A stretch of 20,231 nt of DNA from CAYXOX01 sp964466745 (GCA_964466745.1 CAYXOX010000045.1:1-20231); one strand, 5' to 3'; counted from the stretch's first letter, positions 1 through 8,626 are shown. Notes: generated by a model not told the origin, from the letters alone. A program made the numbers and translations.

Positions 1-1
1 G

Positions 2-85
2 GCCCGAGTGGCGGAATGGTAGACGCAGGGGATTCAAAATCCCCCGCCGCAAGGCGTGCGAGTTCGAGTCTCGCCTCGGGCACCA
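2..85 (+). tRNA. tRNA-Leu (anticodon CAA)
   Basis: The acceptor strands GCCCGAG (2-8) and CTCGGGC (75-81) pair perfectly and are followed by discriminator A82 and an encoded CCA (83-85). The anticodon stem GGGGA (28-32) with TCCCC (40-44) encloses the loop TTCAAAA, which places anticodon CAA at 35-37 and reads the leucine codon UUG. The T arm is GCGAG-TTCGAGT-CTCGC. A long variable arm marks it as a class II tRNA, as expected for leucine. No clear T-tract terminator follows; a short stem TAAGCGA/TCGCTTA lies at 100-114. Confidence 0.96.
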
Positions 86-718
86 CCCCCGAAAACCTCT
101 AAGCGATTCGCTTATGCGCTGCGCGGTGCCGCGCACCGAAGCAATCGGCGGGTATTTTTCCGGATTGGCCACGCTGCGCGAACAGAGCGCCCCGCCATCA
201 TTCAGCCATGATTTGGCCCCGATCCACGTCGGGTCCGATCGGCCCGTATCGAGCGTGGCGTGGCGCCCCGCGCCGCGGAATGCCGTCGCGCGACCGCTGA
301 TTTCGAGTGCGTCTGCAACGGTTTGATGACGTCTGCACGGGTCGTTCCACGTCGGGCGAAGGCACAACCTAAGCGGGATAATCAAAATGCGTGTGCCTGA
401 ATTCCACCTCGTGGCGGTGCAGCGCGGCCACGTTTGGGCCTGTGGTTTGCCCCGTTTGCGCCATTTTTCGCTTTTTTCGCGCCAAATCGCACCCTATCAC
501 GGGCGAACCCACTGGGGGGTGACGGTTTGAACGCGATTGAAACCTTCGGCTCGGTACCGTTTTCGGTGCGGCCGGGGGGCGAGCCCGGAGGCGTGCCAGT
601 ACGGCGCGCCCGGAGGGCTCAGTGTCTCGATACTTCCGCCGCCGAGATCCCACCTGGGAAGTGCCGCGCAACGCGCGGGTGACGAGTAAAGCGTGGGGGC
701 GCTTGGAAGGGTGAAGCC
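86..718. other. Intergenic region between tRNA-Leu and the RTX gene, no gene recognised
   Basis: About 630 bp without a convincing gene. A 70-codon open frame at 114-326 has no recognisable domain and no good ribosome binding site. The stretch is less GC-rich than its surroundings, with T-rich segments at 461-489. It holds a GATAAT box at 377-382 without a matching -35 element, a direct repeat CGTCTGCA at 310-317 and 330-337, and a stable hairpin at 581-620. It probably serves as promoter and long 5' leader of the downstream RTX gene, which is inference. Confidence 0.6.
581..620 (+). other. Stable hairpin in the leader of the RTX gene
   Basis: The outer stem GAGCCC (581-586) pairs with GGGCTC (615-620), and the inner stem GCGTGCC (591-597) pairs with GGCGCGC (603-609, one G-U) around the loop AGTAC. 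The short internal loops both contain GGAG-like sequence. The element lies about 100 bp upstream of the RTX start codon. No T-tract follows, so it is not a standard terminator. A role in mRNA stability or control is only possible. Confidence 0.4.
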
Positions 719-3700
719 ATGACTGGCACGAACGACAACGATTTCGACAACCCCGGTGCGGCCAACCTGATCGGTCTTTGGGAGTTCAACAGCGGCGCTC
801 CCGCAGCCGATACCGGCCTGGCCGACGGCATCGCCCAGAACGGAAACTTCCAGGGTGACGCATTCGCCCTGAACGGTGCGCTCAAGACCGATGGCCACGG
901 CGACAAGTTCGAGATCGATTTCGGCCCCGAGTCCGACGACGATCCCTTCGCGATCGTCTCGGCCACGGTGGTGGTCGAATTCACCCAGACCGCGCACAAG
1001 GGCAGCAGCCCCGACTACCTCGTCTCGCGCGGCGAGGAGGACGACGCCGATGAACCCGGCGAGGGCCACTTCGGCATATTCGTGACGAAGTACGGACATG
1101 TCGTGGTCGTCCACGAGACACCGGACGGCGAACTGGAAATCAGCACCGACGACGATCCGACCATCTCGGGGCGCTTCTTCAACCCCGGCGACGACGTCCG
1201 CGCCACCTATTCGTTCGACGAAACCGGCGGCACCTTCACCGTCGAGAACCTCACCACCGGCGCCATCTCCACGCAGAGCGCCGCGGAAACCGGCCTGACC
1301 TTCGACATCATCGACGGCCCCAACGAGGAGAGCTTCACCTTCGGGGCGCGCGAGGAGGACGACGGCGAATACGACGAGTTCTTCTTCGGCCAGATCAACT
1401 ACGTCGCGGTCTTCGACGGCGTGGTCGGGGCGGGCGACGGGATCGTGGAGGGCACCGCCGGCGACGATCTCATCGATACCGCCTACACCGGCGATCCGGA
1501 GAACGACGTCGTGGACGGCGGCGATGCGCTGCTTCCCGGCGCGGCCCCTGACGACGACCTGATCCTCGCCTTCGAGGGCAACGACACCGTCGAGGCGGGC
1601 GAGGGCGACGATACCGTCTACGGCGGCTCGGGCGATGACAGCATCGCCGGCGGCGCCGGCGACGACATCCTCTATGGCGATACCGGCGGCGGTGCCGTCG
1701 GCGGCGGCGGCGCGCCCGTTCGCGAGGTGTTCGAGTGGGACGAAGCGCCCGACCCCAACGGCCCGAACCCGATCGAAAGCGGCGATCCGATAAGCGGCCC
1801 GTTCACCCAGGACACGGGCAGCAACAACGTAACCTTCTCGATCGTCTCGAGCGCCGGGATCACGACCTTCAGCAACGAGGATATCCTCGTCGATGACATC
1901 GTTACCACCGGCGGATCCGCAGACGACGAAAGCTCTCTCGATTCGCTGCTGAACGCCAATGGCTCTTCCGTAGCCTATCGGCTGAACTTCGAAAGCCAGG
2001 CGGAGAACCTCTCTTTCCGCATCAACGACGTCGATTTCGGCAGCCAGGTGACGGTGCTGGCCTACGACTCCGAGGGCAACCTCGTGCCGGTCCAGTTGAC
2101 GGTGGGGGAGGATCTTGTTCTCGGCACCACCGCCCAGCCCAACGATACCGCCACGAGCAACGGCGGCGGTGGAGACCCCGACGAGGATGACTACTCGGTG
2201 CTGGTGGCGATCAGCGGGCCGATCGAGCGGCTCGAGATCGTGCACAACCAGGTCAACGAAAACCAGTCCGGCATCAACATCAGCGACATCTACTTCGACA
2301 CGCTGCCGGGCGATCTCGGCCCCGATGGCGCCGATACCATCGACGGCGGCGAGGGCGACGACGAGATCTTCGGTGAGGGCGGCGACGACGTGCTCTCCGG
2401 GGGCGACGGCGACGACAGCGTCGACGGCGGCGAAGGCGACGACGCGATCACCGCGGGCGCGGGCGACAGCGTCTCGGGCGGCGACGATGCCGATACCATC
2501 GTGGTCGACCAGGCGCTTCTGGACGGTGCGGGCAACAAGACCGGCACCATCTCGGTGGACGGCGGCTCCGGCGGCGACGACGACGACACGCTCGATCTCA
2601 CCGGCTTCGACGGGTTCCGCAACCTGGTGAGCAGCCCCGACCCGGACGGCAACTCCACCTCCGGCAGCGTCGAGGTGCTCAACACCGACGGCGACTGGGT
2701 TCTGGTGAACTTCGCGGAGATCGAAACGCTCCTCCTTCCCAGCCAGCCGCCCGACGGCGTGGTCGACGGCGAGGAATTCGGCGAGACGATGGGCCCGGGC
2801 TACAACGATGCCGACGGCCCGACCGACGGCGGCGGCGACATCATCGACGGCCCCGACGGAAACGACGACACGATCCTCGGCAACGGCGGCGACGACACGA
2901 TCGACGCCGGTCTCGGCGACGACAGCGTCGACGGCGGCGAGGGCAACGACAGCATCTTCGGCGGAGAGGGGAACGATACACTCGTTGGCGGCTCCGGCGT
3001 GAACACGCTCGACGGCGGCGAGGGCGACGACACGCTCGTGGCGGGCAACGAGGGCGACACGCTCATCGGCGGCGCCGGCAACGACAACGCGACCGGCGGC
3101 GACGGCGACGACGTGATCGACACCTCGGGCCCCGTAACAACCTCGCCCACGGGCCCGGGCGGACGCCCGGATCTGGGCTACCCCGGCCTCTTCCAGGGTG
3201 ACGAGGATCCGTTCGACGACCGCGACACGGTTTTCGGCGGTGCGGGCGACGACACCATCACCACCGGCGACGACGACGACTTCATCGATGCCGGCGCGGG
3301 CGACGACTCCGTGGACGCCGGCTTCGACAAGGACACCGTCCTGGGCGGCGACGGCGACGACACGATCATCGGCGGCGAGGGCAACGACAGCGTCGATGGC
3401 GGCGACGGCGATGACCTGATCTACGGCGGCCTCGGGCCGGGCAGCGACCCGCTCGACATCGAGGATGACGGCTCCAACCCGTTCGGCCCCGACCTGCAGC
3501 CCGACAACGGCCGCGACATCCTGAACGGCGGCGCCGGAGACGACACCATCTTCGGGCAGGACGACGACGACACGATCTCGGGCGGCGACGGCGACGACGT
3601 GCTCGACGGCGGGATCGACGACGACACGATCTCGGGCGACGCGGGCGACGACACGATCTTCGGCGGCCAGGGCAACGACAGCGTCGATGGCGGAACCGGA

Positions 3701-4579
3701 GACGACCTCATCGAGGGTGGCTCGGGCGCCGATACGCTCGCAGGCGGCGACGACCGCGACACCTTCGTGGCCACCGCACCCGGCGACATGGTGGGCGACG
3801 AGATCGACGGCGGCGGCGGCGGCGACGATTTCGATACGCTCGACGTTACCGGCGCGATCACGCCTGGCGGGCGCGCCTCGGTGCAGTACACCTCACCGGA
3901 CGAAGAAGACGGGATCATCCGTTTCTTCGACGACGAGGACAATCTGGAGGGCACCACGACCTTTCAGGAGATCGAGAACGTCATCGGGGCGACGGTCGTC
4001 TGCTTCACCCACGGCACGCTGATCGCCACGCCCCAGGGCGAGCGCCCGGTAGAGGAACTGCGCGAGGGCGACCGGGTGATCACCCGCGACAACGGCATGC
4101 AGGAAATCCGCTGGATGGGCAGCAAGCACCTCGACTGGCGCGCCCTGAAGAGCGCGCAGCACCTGCGCCCGGTGCTGATCCGGGCCGGCGCGCTCGGTGG
4201 CGGCCTGCCGGAGCGGGACATGATGGTGAGCCCGAACCACCGGATGCTGGTGACCTCGGAGAAGACGGCGCTCTATTTCGAGGACAGCGAAGTGCTCGTC
4301 GCGGCCAAGCACCTCGTGGGGATCGACGGTATCGCGCAGGTCGACACCATGGGCACGACCTACGTTCACTTCATGTGCGACCGCCACGAGGTGGTGCTGG
4401 CCAACGGCGCGTGGTCGGAGAGCTTCCAGCCGGGCGACTACTCGCTGCGCGGCCTCGGCAACTCCCAGCGGAGCGAGATCTTCGAGCTGTTCCCTGAACT
4501 GGCGAACAGCGTGGGCGTCGGCCAGTACCGCGCGGCGCGCAAGACGCTCAAGCGCCACGAGGCGTCGCTTCTGATCTAA
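719..4579 (+). CDS. RTX calcium-binding protein with C-terminal Hint domain
   Basis: Large acidic protein of 1286 residues, probably secreted by a type I system, since it has no N-terminal signal peptide and carries many RTX nonapeptides (GGxGxDxxx) that bind calcium outside the cell. Domains in order: a LamG/concanavalin-like beta-sandwich (about 15-240), RTX block (285-321), a second beta-sandwich insert (about 336-533, ending near ISDIYFD), then RTX blocks at about 539-600, 707-805, 834-904 and 932-1018. A linker follows, then a Hint (hedgehog/intein, Hint_2 type) domain from Cys1095 to about 1245, with SPNH (His1174) and CDRHE (His1223). The start is supported by GGAAGGG at 705-711. Only about 40 residues follow the Hint core, so there is no obvious C-terminal passenger. 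No type I secretion genes are in the window. Similar proteins are frequent in Rhodobacteraceae, but their substrates or targets are unknown to me; adhesion or matrix functions are possible. Confidence 0.9.
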   Translation: MTGTNDNDFDNPGAANLIGLWEFNSGAPAADTGLADGIAQNGNFQGDAFALNGALKTDGHGDKFEIDFGPESDDDPFAIVSATVVVEFTQTAHKGSSPDYLVSRGEEDDADEPGEGHFGIFVTKYGHVVVVHETPDGELEISTDDDPTISGRFFNPGDDVRATYSFDETGGTFTVENLTTGAISTQSAAETGLTFDIIDGPNEESFTFGAREEDDGEYDEFFFGQINYVAVFDGVVGAGDGIVEGTAGDDLIDTAYTGDPENDVVDGGDALLPGAAPDDDLILAFEGNDTVEAGEGDDTVYGGSGDDSIAGGAGDDILYGDTGGGAVGGGGAPVREVFEWDEAPDPNGPNPIESGDPISGPFTQDTGSNNVTFSIVSSAGITTFSNEDILVDDIVTTGGSADDESSLDSLLNANGSSVAYRLNFESQAENLSFRINDVDFGSQVTVLAYDSEGNLVPVQLTVGEDLVLGTTAQPNDTATSNGGGGDPDEDDYSVLVAISGPIERLEIVHNQVNENQSGINISDIYFDTLPGDLGPDGADTIDGGEGDDEIFGEGGDDVLSGGDGDDSVDGGEGDDAITAGAGDSVSGGDDADTIVVDQALLDGAGNKTGTISVDGGSGGDDDDTLDLTGFDGFRNLVSSPDPDGNSTSGSVEVLNTDGDWVLVNFAEIETLLLPSQPPDGVVDGEEFGETMGPGYNDADGPTDGGGDIIDGPDGNDDTILGNGGDDTIDAGLGDDSVDGGEGNDSIFGGEGNDTLVGGSGVNTLDGGEGDDTLVAGNEGDTLIGGAGNDNATGGDGDDVIDTSGPVTTSPTGPGGRPDLGYPGLFQGDEDPFDDRDTVFGGAGDDTITTGDDDDFIDAGAGDDSVDAGFDKDTVLGGDGDDTIIGGEGNDSVDGGDGDDLIYGGLGPGSDPLDIEDDGSNPFGPDLQPDNGRDILNGGAGDDTIFGQDDDDTISGGDGDDVLDGGIDDDTISGDAGDDTIFGGQGNDSVDGGTGDDLIEGGSGADTLAGGDDRDTFVATAPGDMVGDEIDGGGGGDDFDTLDVTGAITPGGRASVQYTSPDEEDGIIRFFDDEDNLEGTTTFQEIENVIGATVVCFTHGTLIATPQGERPVEELREGDRVITRDNGMQEIRWMGSKHLDWRALKSAQHLRPVLIRAGALGGGLPERDMMVSPNHRMLVTSEKTALYFEDSEVLVAAKHLVGIDGIAQVDTMGTTYVHFMCDRHEVVLANGAWSESFQPGDYSLRGLGNSQRSEIFELFPELANSVGVGQYRAARKTLKRHEASLLI

Positions 4580-4627
4580 GCCGGTTTTCCGCGGCTCGCG
4601 CGCCTTGGGGGAGGTGCCACGCGGATG

Positions 4628-4662
4628 GGCAGGGGGCGCCTCGGGGCGCCCCCTGCCTTTTT
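4628..4662 (+). terminator. Rho-independent terminator of the RTX gene
   Basis: A perfect 13-bp stem, GGCAGGGGGCGCC (4628-4640) with GGCGCCCCCTGCC (4645-4657), encloses the tetraloop TCGG and runs straight into TTTTT (4658-4662). It lies 48 bp behind the RTX stop codon. There is no A-tract on the left side, so it should work for the forward strand only. Confidence 0.93.
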
Positions 4663-4922
4663 GCGTCCGCGGCCGGGGCGCGGCGGCTGGCGGGCGCGGC
4701 GCTCCTGGAGCGCGGCCCGGCGCCGCCGCGAAAACCGGCCCTCGCACCGCCTGCGCCCCGACTTCACGTGCTGCATGAAGTTGCGCGAATGCCCTTGATG
4801 CATCGCATCAAGTGGCGCGGCGCTATTCCGGCGTCACTTCAGGTGTGCGTTATTTTGCTCGCAATACATGGCGTTGCACTTCACGCATCACGTTATCCTG
4901 CGCCGCGTGGCACTGTTGCCGT
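4663..4922. other. Convergent intergenic region with repeats, no gene recognised
   Basis: This segment lies between the forward RTX terminator and the end of the reverse dehydrogenase gene. Its right half (about 4755-4920) is clearly less GC-rich than the flanking genes. It holds a 15-bp imperfect direct repeat (4773-4787 and 4805-4819), a perfect inverted repeat CTTGATGC/GCATCAAG (4794-4812), and three ACTTCA boxes (4761, 4836, 4878) with one inverted copy (4776). I see no credible protein gene and no clear terminator for the reverse gene. Confidence 0.5.
4773..4819. repeat. Direct repeat pair, 32 bp apart, with nested palindrome
   Basis: GCATGAAGTTGCGCG (4773-4787) and GCATCAAGTGGCGCG (4805-4819) match at 13 of 15 positions with starts 32 bp apart, close to three helical turns. 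The second copy overlaps the inverted repeat CTTGATGC-ATC-GCATCAAG (4794-4812), and the first overlaps ACTTCA/TGAAGT (4761-4781). Function unknown. Confidence 0.45.
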
Positions 4923-7343
4923 TCAGCCGCCGGCGTGGCCGCGCATCCTCTCCCCCTCGGGATCGAAGAGCGGACCCTCGATGAGCCGCGCCGCGCGCCG
5001 CTCGCCCAGGATCTCGATTTCCACCTCGAGCCCGGGCGCCGGCCGGCCCGCCGGCACGAAGCCCAGGGCGATGCTCTTCCGCGTCCAGTGGGAGAATCCG
5101 CCCGAGGTGCAGAACCCCTGCACGGCGCCGTCGAGCCAGATCGGCTCGTAGGCGATCACGTCGGCGTCCCCGGCATCCACCTCGAAGGCGCAGAGCCGCC
5201 GGGCGGGGCCCCGCGCGCGCTCGGCCTCGGCGGCGGCGCGGCCGATGAAATCGGCGTTCTTGCCCCAGGCGATGAAGCGGTCGAGCCCCGTCTCGGCGGG
5301 CGTGTAGTCGGGCGAGTACTCGCGCAGCCAGGCGCCGAAGAGCCTGTCGAGCCGCAGCGACATCATCGCGCGCATGCCGAAGGGCCGGAGCCCGAGCGGC
5401 TCGCCTGCCTCCCAGAGGGTCGCCCAGAGCGTGCGCTGCTGCATCGGATCGCAGTAGATCTCGTAGCCGAGATCGCCGGTGTAGCTCACGCGCTGCACCA
5501 CGCAGTCCGCGGCGCCCACCACCATCGGTGCCACGTCCATGAACGCCAGCGCACCCACATCGGCCGGCGTGCAGGCGCCCAGCAGCTCCGCGGCCCGCGG
5601 CCCGGCGATCTGGAAGCCCGTCCAGCGGTCCGACATGTTTTCGACCCGCACGTCCCCGGCGGGGTGGGCGGCAAACCAGCGGTGGTGCATCTCCTGCGCG
5701 CCGTAGGAGGCCACGAGGCGGAACTCCTCCTCGCCCAGGCAGGAGACGGTGAAGTCGCCGATGAGCCGCCCCCTCGGCGAGAGCATCGGCGTGAGGCTCA
5801 TCCGCCCGGGGCGCGGGATGCGGCCGGCCATGATCCTGTCGAGCCAGGCGCGGGCCCCGGGGCCTGTCACCGAGAACTTGCCGAAGTTGTGGATCTCGTT
5901 GATCCCCACCGCCTCGCGCACCGCGCGCACCTCGCGGCCCGCGGCCTCGTGGGCGTTCGAGCGGCGGAAGCTGGGCGTCTCGTAGCGCGGCTCGCCGGGT
6001 TCGGCGAAGTAATTGGGCACCTCGAGCCCGAACTGGTGGCCCCAGACGGCGCCGAGGCCCTCGAAGATGTCGTACATGGGCGTGGTGGCATGGGGCCGGG
6101 CGGCGGGCAGCTCCTCGTTGGGGTAGGTGACCGAGAAGCGGTTCCGGTAGTTCTCAATGACCTTCGGCACGGTGTAGCCCGGGGTGATCCAGCGCCCGAA
6201 GCGGGCGACGTCGAGCGCCGCGGGGTCGCGCTCCGTCTCGCCCTCGATCATCCATTGCGCGAGCGTAAGCCCCACACCGCCGCCCTGCGAGAAGCCGGCC
6301 ATCACGGCGCAGGCGGCCCAGTAGTTGCGCAGCCCCGGCACCGGGCCGACCAGCGGGTTTCCGTCGGGTGCGAAGGTGAAGGGGCCGTGGATCACGCTTT
6401 TCACGCCGGCGCGCTCCAGCACCGGAAAGCGGCGGTAGGCGAAGGCGATGCTGTCCTCGATCTTGTCGAAATCGTCGGGCAGGAGCTCATGGCCGAAGTC
6501 CCATGGGGTGCCGTCCACGGCCCAGGGCTGGCAGGGCTGCTCGTAGAAGCCGATGCAGAGCCCGCGCCCCTCCTGGCGCAGGTAGCTTTCGCCGCCCGGA
6601 TCGATCACATGCGGGAATTCCGCTGCCCGCTCGCAAATCTCGGGCAACGCGTCCGTCACGAGATACTGGTGCGCCATGGGCAGGAGCGGCAGGTAGACGC
6701 CCGCCATGGCACCCACCTCCCGCGCCCAGAGCCCGGCGGCGTTCACGAGGTGCTCGGCATGGATCGTACCCTTGTCCGTCACCACCTCCCAGCTGCCGTC
6801 CGGGCGCGGGTTCGTCTCCAGAACCCGCGTGTGCGTGGCGATCTCGGCGCCGCCCATGCGCGCGGCGCGGGCGTAGGCATGGGTGGTGCCGGACGGATCG
6901 AGGTGCCCGTCGAGCGGGTCGTAGAGCGCGCCGAGCACGCCATCGAGATTCACGAGTTCCGCCCTTTCGGCGATCTCCGCCGGGCCGAGGATCTCGGTTT
7001 CGAGCCCCATGTAGCGGTGCTTGGCGCGCTCGGCCTTCAGCATGTCGAGCCGTTCGGGCGTGTCGGCCAGCGTGAGCCCGCCCACGTGGTGCAGCCCGCA
7101 GGACATGCCGGTGATCTCCTCGAGCTCCCGGTAGAGCCCGATGGTATAACCCTGCAGGGCGGCCATGTTGGTATCGCCGTTGAGCGTGTGAAAGCCTCCC
7201 GCCGCGTGCCAGGTGGAGCCGGAGGTGAGCTCGGAGCGCTCCAGCAGCAGAACGTCCGACCAGCCGAGCTTGGTGAGATGGTAGGCGACCGAGGCGCCGA
7301 CGACACCGCCACCGATGATGGCCACGCGGGTTGTTGTCTTCAT
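4923..7343 (-). CDS. Dimethylglycine/sarcosine dehydrogenase family FAD protein
   Basis: An 806-residue flavoprotein expected to oxidise an N-methylated glycine derivative (dimethylglycine or sarcosine) and pass the one-carbon unit to tetrahydrofolate. The N-terminal FAD-binding fold shows GGGVVGAS (11-18) and STWHAAGG (43-50); His46 matches the histidine that carries covalent FAD in the dimethylglycine dehydrogenase family. The DAO domain spans about 6-365, the FAD-oxidoreductase central domain about 368-423, the GcvT folate-binding domain about 425-690 (with YTGDLGYEIY at 621-630), and the GcvT C-terminal barrel about 712-795. Length fits the family. I chose the ATG at 7343 because GGGAGAG lies at 7354-7348; a longer frame starting at 7418 adds residues unlike the family. 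It stands alone, without soxBDAG-type or folate genes beside it, so the exact substrate is open. It is cytoplasmic and divergent from the EamA gene. Confidence 0.88.
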   Translation of the reverse strand: MKTTTRVAIIGGGVVGASVAYHLTKLGWSDVLLLERSELTSGSTWHAAGGFHTLNGDTNMAALQGYTIGLYRELEEITGMSCGLHHVGGLTLADTPERLDMLKAERAKHRYMGLETEILGPAEIAERAELVNLDGVLGALYDPLDGHLDPSGTTHAYARAARMGGAEIATHTRVLETNPRPDGSWEVVTDKGTIHAEHLVNAAGLWAREVGAMAGVYLPLLPMAHQYLVTDALPEICERAAEFPHVIDPGGESYLRQEGRGLCIGFYEQPCQPWAVDGTPWDFGHELLPDDFDKIEDSIAFAYRRFPVLERAGVKSVIHGPFTFAPDGNPLVGPVPGLRNYWAACAVMAGFSQGGGVGLTLAQWMIEGETERDPAALDVARFGRWITPGYTVPKVIENYRNRFSVTYPNEELPAARPHATTPMYDIFEGLGAVWGHQFGLEVPNYFAEPGEPRYETPSFRRSNAHEAAGREVRAVREAVGINEIHNFGKFSVTGPGARAWLDRIMAGRIPRPGRMSLTPMLSPRGRLIGDFTVSCLGEEEFRLVASYGAQEMHHRWFAAHPAGDVRVENMSDRWTGFQIAGPRAAELLGACTPADVGALAFMDVAPMVVGAADCVVQRVSYTGDLGYEIYCDPMQQRTLWATLWEAGEPLGLRPFGMRAMMSLRLDRLFGAWLREYSPDYTPAETGLDRFIAWGKNADFIGRAAAEAERARGPARRLCAFEVDAGDADVIAYEPIWLDGAVQGFCTSGGFSHWTRKSIALGFVPAGRPAPGLEVEIEILGERRAARLIEGPLFDPEGERMRGHAGG

Positions 7344-7463
7344 GGGGCTCTCCCTGCATCCATGGCCCGAGTTGACCGGCCCGAACCGGCCGCGGCAAGC
7401 CCGTGAGCGACATCTCATGCCCCGGCGACGGCGTGACCCGCCCCGATCACGGCCCTGTGGGGC

Positions 7464-7510
7464 CCTCGCGCGAGGCTTGTGCAGGTTTCGGAGTGCGGCC
7501 GCCCGGGCGG
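7464..7510. promoter_or_regulatory. Two perfect 12-bp palindromes in a divergent control region
   Basis: CCTCGCGCGAGG (7464-7475) and CCGCCCGGGCGG (7499-7510) are both perfect palindromes, with centres 35 bp apart, in the 208-bp space between the divergent dehydrogenase and EamA genes. They could be operators for one or both genes. GC-rich palindromes arise easily by chance in this genome, so the call is tentative. Confidence 0.3.
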
Positions 7511-7535
7511 TCGTCTAGAAACCATCGGGTCGGCC

Positions 7536-7550
7536 CGGAGCGGAGCGGAG
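7536..7550 (+). promoter_or_regulatory. Triple CGGAG repeat forming the EamA ribosome binding site
   Basis: Three tandem copies of the pentamer CGGAG stand directly before the ATG at 7552, giving GGAG cores at 7537, 7542 and 7547. The middle copy has the best spacing (6 nt). Gain or loss of a copy would alter the context of translation initiation without touching the coding frame. Confidence 0.6.
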
Positions 7551-7551
7551 C

Positions 7552-8478
7552 ATGAGCGGCATCAACAGCCAGATGACGGCGGGGCAGTGGGCAAGCCTCT
7601 GGGTGCTTTCGGTGCTCTGGGGCGGCACGTTCTTCTTCGTGGAGATCGGGCTCACCGGGCTGCCGCCGCTCAGCCTCGTGGCGCTGCGGGTGCTCTTCGC
7701 CTCCCTCGCGCTCTGGGGCTACGTGATGGCGACAGGGCGCACGGTTCCGAGGGCGGCGGGCGTCTGGGGCGCGTTCCTCGTGATGGCGCTGCTCAACAAC
7801 GCGCTGCCCTGGAGCCTGATCTTCTGGGGCCAGCAGCAGATCACCGCCAGCCTCGCCTCGATCCTCAACGCCACCACCCCCGTATTCACCGTGCTCATCG
7901 CCGGGGCCGTGCTCAGCGACGAGCGCCTCACGCCCCTGCGCCTGATCGGCGCTGTCGTGGGGCTCGCCGGCGCGGTGCTCGTGATCGGACCATCGGCGAT
8001 CTTCGGTCTCGGGGCCGATGTCCTGCCGCAGCTCGCCGTGGTCGGTGCCGCGATTTCGTACTCTGTGTCGGGTGTTTACGGCCGCAGGTTCAAGCGAATG
8101 GGGGTTGATCCGGCGATGGGGGCAGCAGGGCAGGTCACGATGGCGGCGCTCGTGATGATCCCCGTGGCGCTCACCTTCGAGCGCCCGTTCGACGGGTCGA
8201 TGCCGGGCTGGGAGGTCTGGGCGGCGGTGGCCGGCATGGCGCTCCTGTCCACGGCGGTGGCCTATGTTCTCGTGTTCCGCCTGCTGGCGAGCGCGGGCGC
8301 CACGAACTTCCTGCTCGTCACCCTGCTGATCCCGGTTTCCGCGGTTACCCTCGGCATCGTCTTTCTCGGCGAGACGCTGCTCTGGACCCATCTTGCCGGG
8401 CTGCTCGTGATCGGGCTCGGGCTGTCGCTCATCGACGGGCGGCTCTGGCAGGGCCGCCGGCGAACCGGGCCTGCGTGA
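7552..8478 (+). CDS. EamA/DMT-family membrane transporter
   Basis: Inner-membrane protein of 308 residues with about ten hydrophobic segments arranged as two repeated EamA domains (about residues 10-140 and 155-295), as in the drug/metabolite transporter superfamily. Family signs include SVLWGGTFFFVEIGL near the N-terminus, ASILNATTPVFTVL closing the first repeat, and VTLGIVFLGETLLW in the second. Members export amino acids, drugs or small metabolites; the sequence does not tell which. The start is set by the GGAG repeat just upstream. It is divergent from the dimethylglycine/sarcosine dehydrogenase gene and may share control with it, but no direct functional link is visible. Confidence 0.9.
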   Translation: MSGINSQMTAGQWASLWVLSVLWGGTFFFVEIGLTGLPPLSLVALRVLFASLALWGYVMATGRTVPRAAGVWGAFLVMALLNNALPWSLIFWGQQQITASLASILNATTPVFTVLIAGAVLSDERLTPLRLIGAVVGLAGAVLVIGPSAIFGLGADVLPQLAVVGAAISYSVSGVYGRRFKRMGVDPAMGAAGQVTMAALVMIPVALTFERPFDGSMPGWEVWAAVAGMALLSTAVAYVLVFRLLASAGATNFLLVTLLIPVSAVTLGIVFLGETLLWTHLAGLLVIGLGLSLIDGRLWQGRRRTGPA

Positions 8479-8626
8479 CGCCCCGCACATCGCCAGAACG
8501 CGAGGATCGCTGCCTGTGGCCGGTGGACAACATCCGCCGCGGCCCGGCGTGGCCGGGATTGCCGGGCGAATCGGTGTCTGGCAATAGAAGCGCTTGGGGG
8601 GATGTCGCAACCAAAGGATTTGGATC

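Noticed and set aside
2..85. tRNA-Leu as an integration site for a mobile island
   Set aside because: No copy of the tRNA 3' end, integrase or phage gene is visible elsewhere in the window.
114..326. 70-codon ORF after the tRNA
   Set aside because: No ribosome binding site, no domain and no signal; likely chance.
497..2245. 582-codon reverse open frame opposite the RTX gene
   Set aside because: Antisense shadow of the Asp/Gly-rich repeats; low-complexity valine/aspartate product and no family match.
1600..3760. Regularly spaced short repeats that could suggest a CRISPR array
   Set aside because: They are the codons of RTX nonapeptides in an intact reading frame, not identical repeats with unique spacers.
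4812..7406. 864-codon forward open frame opposite the dehydrogenase gene
   Set aside because: Shadow of the strong GC bias of the real reverse gene. The product is Arg/Ala/His-rich with no domain, while the reverse strand shows a complete known enzyme.
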